Positions 63,501-64,000 of a stretch of DNA of 64,000 bases are shown in pieces (position 1 is the stretch's first letter; each line of letters opens with the position of its first letter). This DNA comes from Termitidicoccus mucosus (GTDB lineage Bacteria > Verrucomicrobiota > Verrucomicrobiia > Opitutales > Opitutaceae). The notes under the pieces are model-generated. The model saw nothing but the letters and a program-made list of their open reading frames with translations. It was not told the DNA's origin and searched no databases. The stretch is taken from NCBI RefSeq assembly GCF_038725785.1, contig NZ_CP109796.1, positions 4,588,001 through 4,652,000 of the forward strand, written 5' to 3'. Position numbers and translations under genes: made by a program.

Positions 63501-64000
63501 CGGCTGGTGACCTCGAAATACAATCCCGCGCGCACGTTCACCGCCGAGGGCACGGTCGGCATCGGCGGCGTTTACATGTGCATCTACGGCATGGATTCGC
63601 CCGGCGGCTACCAGCTCGTCGGGCGCACGCTGCCGATCTGGAACAAATTCCTCAAGGGGCCGGTGTTTGCCAACGGCGAGCCGTGGCTGCTGAAGTTTTT
63701 TGACCAGGTGCGGTTTTTCCCGGTGCCGGAGGACGGACTCACGCGGATGCGCGAGGCGTTTCGCGAAGGCCGGCTGCCGCTCAAGGTCGAGGAAACGGTC
63801 TTCGACCTGGAGGCGCACGAGAAATTCCTGGCCGAAAACGCCGACGGCATCGCGGCGTTCCAGTCGCGCCAGAAGACGGCGTTCGAGGCCGAGGTGGCGC
63901 GCTGGAAGGCCGAGGACACGCGGCCCGGCGCGCCCGAAAGCGCGGCCATCGCGCCGCCGGCCGAAGCCGACGGCTGCCCGGTCAAAGTCGATATCAGCGG
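60552..64000 (+). CDS. Urea carboxylase (3' end outside window)
   Basis: A single uninterrupted frame runs from ATG 60552 to the right edge, 1149 codons with no stop. Domain order: biotin carboxylase (1-450; ANRGEIAVRIARTLRRMG, ATP-grasp KSTAGGGGIGLTRC, EANTRLQVEHPVTE), then the KipA/carboxyltransferase-type region (about 455-760; VQDHPGRPGYWDVGVPPSGP, IAVRNGIDVPVYLGS), then the KipI-like part (about 840-1060; SPGVRSLQIRYD, GVYMCIYGMDSPGGYQLVGRT). That order is urea carboxylase. The C-terminal biotin-lysine domain (AMKM motif) must be just beyond the edge. It makes allophanate from urea, bicarbonate and ATP, used by the gene upstream. The shorter frames in other phases here are not genes. Confidence 0.93.
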   Translation, partial: MFHTVLIANRGEIAVRIARTLRRMGVKSVAVYSGADRNSAHVTAADAAVQIGTGDKPAESYLLGDEIIAAAKKTGAQAVIPGYGFLSENTAFAAACAEAGIVFVGPTPDQIRQFGLKHESREIARRAGVPLVPGTGLLKSAAEARAEAEKLGYPVMLKSTAGGGGIGLTRCAGAEELETAFESVQRLGANFFKDSGVFIERYVDNARHVEVQIFGDGRGHVVALGERDCSIQRRNQKVVEETPAPNLPAATRAKLLAAAAALGRAAGYTSAGTVEFIYDGARDEFYFLEANTRLQVEHPVTEAVTGIDLVEWMIRTAAGEPPELDKFVAKPEGAAIEVRLYAEDALKNFQPSPGVLTEVAFPEGVRVDGWVSTGTEVTPFYDPMIAKLIVHGKDRADAIAKMKDVLARSRVSGIATNLDYLRAIIASEEFAAGRVWTRFLDTFAYVPSAIEIVEAGTYTTVQDHPGRPGYWDVGVPPSGPMDDYAFRIANRIVGNHPSAAGLECTLAGPAIRFHRETVFALTGAPAPATLDGAPVAWWAPVRVKSGQVLRVGKAASGCRSYIAVRNGIDVPVYLGSKSTFVLGQFGGHGGRVLRAGDVLPVNDPTSPASNTPAPVAEPAAAPRSLVPVYPNFWHIGVMYGPHGAPDFFLEKSTAAFFEADWEVHYNSNRLGVRLIGPKPEWTRHDGGEAGLHPSNVHDCEYAVGSVNFTGDSPVILAHDGPSLGGFVCPVTIVKAELWKIGQVKPGDKIRFHRMAFDDALKLEKARDTAIATLAPPDGDIRPVVEAPERADTPAALGAGCVLASMPEIGERPEVVYRQAGDNYILIEYGPMVLDLRFRLRVYQLMQALRESPLAGVLELSPGVRSLQIRYDSRVITQKTLLAKLLTLEGRLPSLYKLRIPSRIVHLPMAWQDSGTLGAEARYRETIRAEAPWLPSNVEFIRRINGMDTVEEVRRAVFDASYMVLGLGDVYLGAPCAVPVDPRHRLVTSKYNPARTFTAEGTVGIGGVYMCIYGMDSPGGYQLVGRTLPIWNKFLKGPVFANGEPWLLKFFDQVRFFPVPEDGLTRMREAFREGRLPLKVEETVFDLEAHEKFLAENADGIAAFQSRQKTAFEAEVARWKAEDTRPGAPESAAIAPPAEADGCPVKVDIS

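Overview
The window is high-GC bacterial chromosome with no phage, plasmid, insertion-sequence or CRISPR signature. I infer Verrucomicrobiota, probably Opitutaceae-like. The hints are a gliding-type ABC operon followed by a DUF4340 gene, an NSS transporter with a MetS small subunit, a type II glutamine synthetase, plant-polysaccharide enzymes, and many palindromic intergenic repeats of the kind I associate with that group. No marker gene search was possible, so this is an inference. The left 12 kb looks less GC-rich and more mixed in codon use than the rest, as is usual for a surface-polysaccharide island.

Layout. (1) 1-12405, all on the + strand: a surface glycan island. Two family 2 glycosyltransferases and a decayed GtrB/GtrA pair lead into a tightly packed run: rfbF, rfbG, rfbH (CDP-glucose to CDP-4-keto-3,6-dideoxyglucose), an epimerase/dehydratase, a thiamine-diphosphate enzyme resembling the YerE group, an SDR, a 3-dehydroquinate-synthase-like cyclase, a NeuB-like PEP-condensing enzyme, and a glycosyltransferase whose 3' end duplicates that of the gene at 672. 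(2) 12547-13788 (-): a GT4 glycosyltransferase. (3) 14038-23606 (+): GldA/GldF/GldG-type ABC system, a DUF4340 protein and an AsmA-like giant, with repeats in most gaps. (4) 23724-27162 (-): SirB1-like transglutaminase fold protein, chorismatase and PepSY membrane protein, divergent from canonical aroB. (5) 28512-34736 (+): FKBP isomerase, RND adaptor and pump, WD40 protein. (6) 34865-40729: DUF481 outer-membrane protein, CobW GTPase, HemN-like enzyme, MarC, Nudix, SufE. (7) 40878-48931: gyrA, gyrB, divergent Rrf2 regulator, then nadK, a PP2C phosphatase and a 139-residue kinase-like protein in one - strand operon. (8) 49371-52978: glutamine synthetase II, tRNA-Arg(CCG), NSS transporter with small subunit. 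(9) 53174-64000: HtrA protease, GH51 arabinofuranosidase, PL22 oligogalacturonate lyase, and the ATP-dependent urea pathway (allophanate hydrolase, then urea carboxylase running off the right edge).

How parts work together. The island appears to make an unusual nucleotide-activated sugar: the first three enzymes are the standard 3,6-dideoxyhexose route, the TPP enzyme could attach a two-carbon branch, and the NeuB-like and DHQ-synthase-like pair mimics the first two shikimate steps on another substrate. This is my best candidate for an undescribed system. Elsewhere, aroB and a chorismatase sit divergently and could feed a hydroxybenzoate; GH51 and PL22 point to pectin and arabinan use; allophanate hydrolase and urea carboxylase release ammonia from urea.

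The other striking theme is non-coding. At least five classes of inverted repeat lie between genes, including a perfect 59-bp-arm palindrome that supplies the stop codons of both convergent genes around it, and a hairpin of the same style sits in frame inside a coding sequence.
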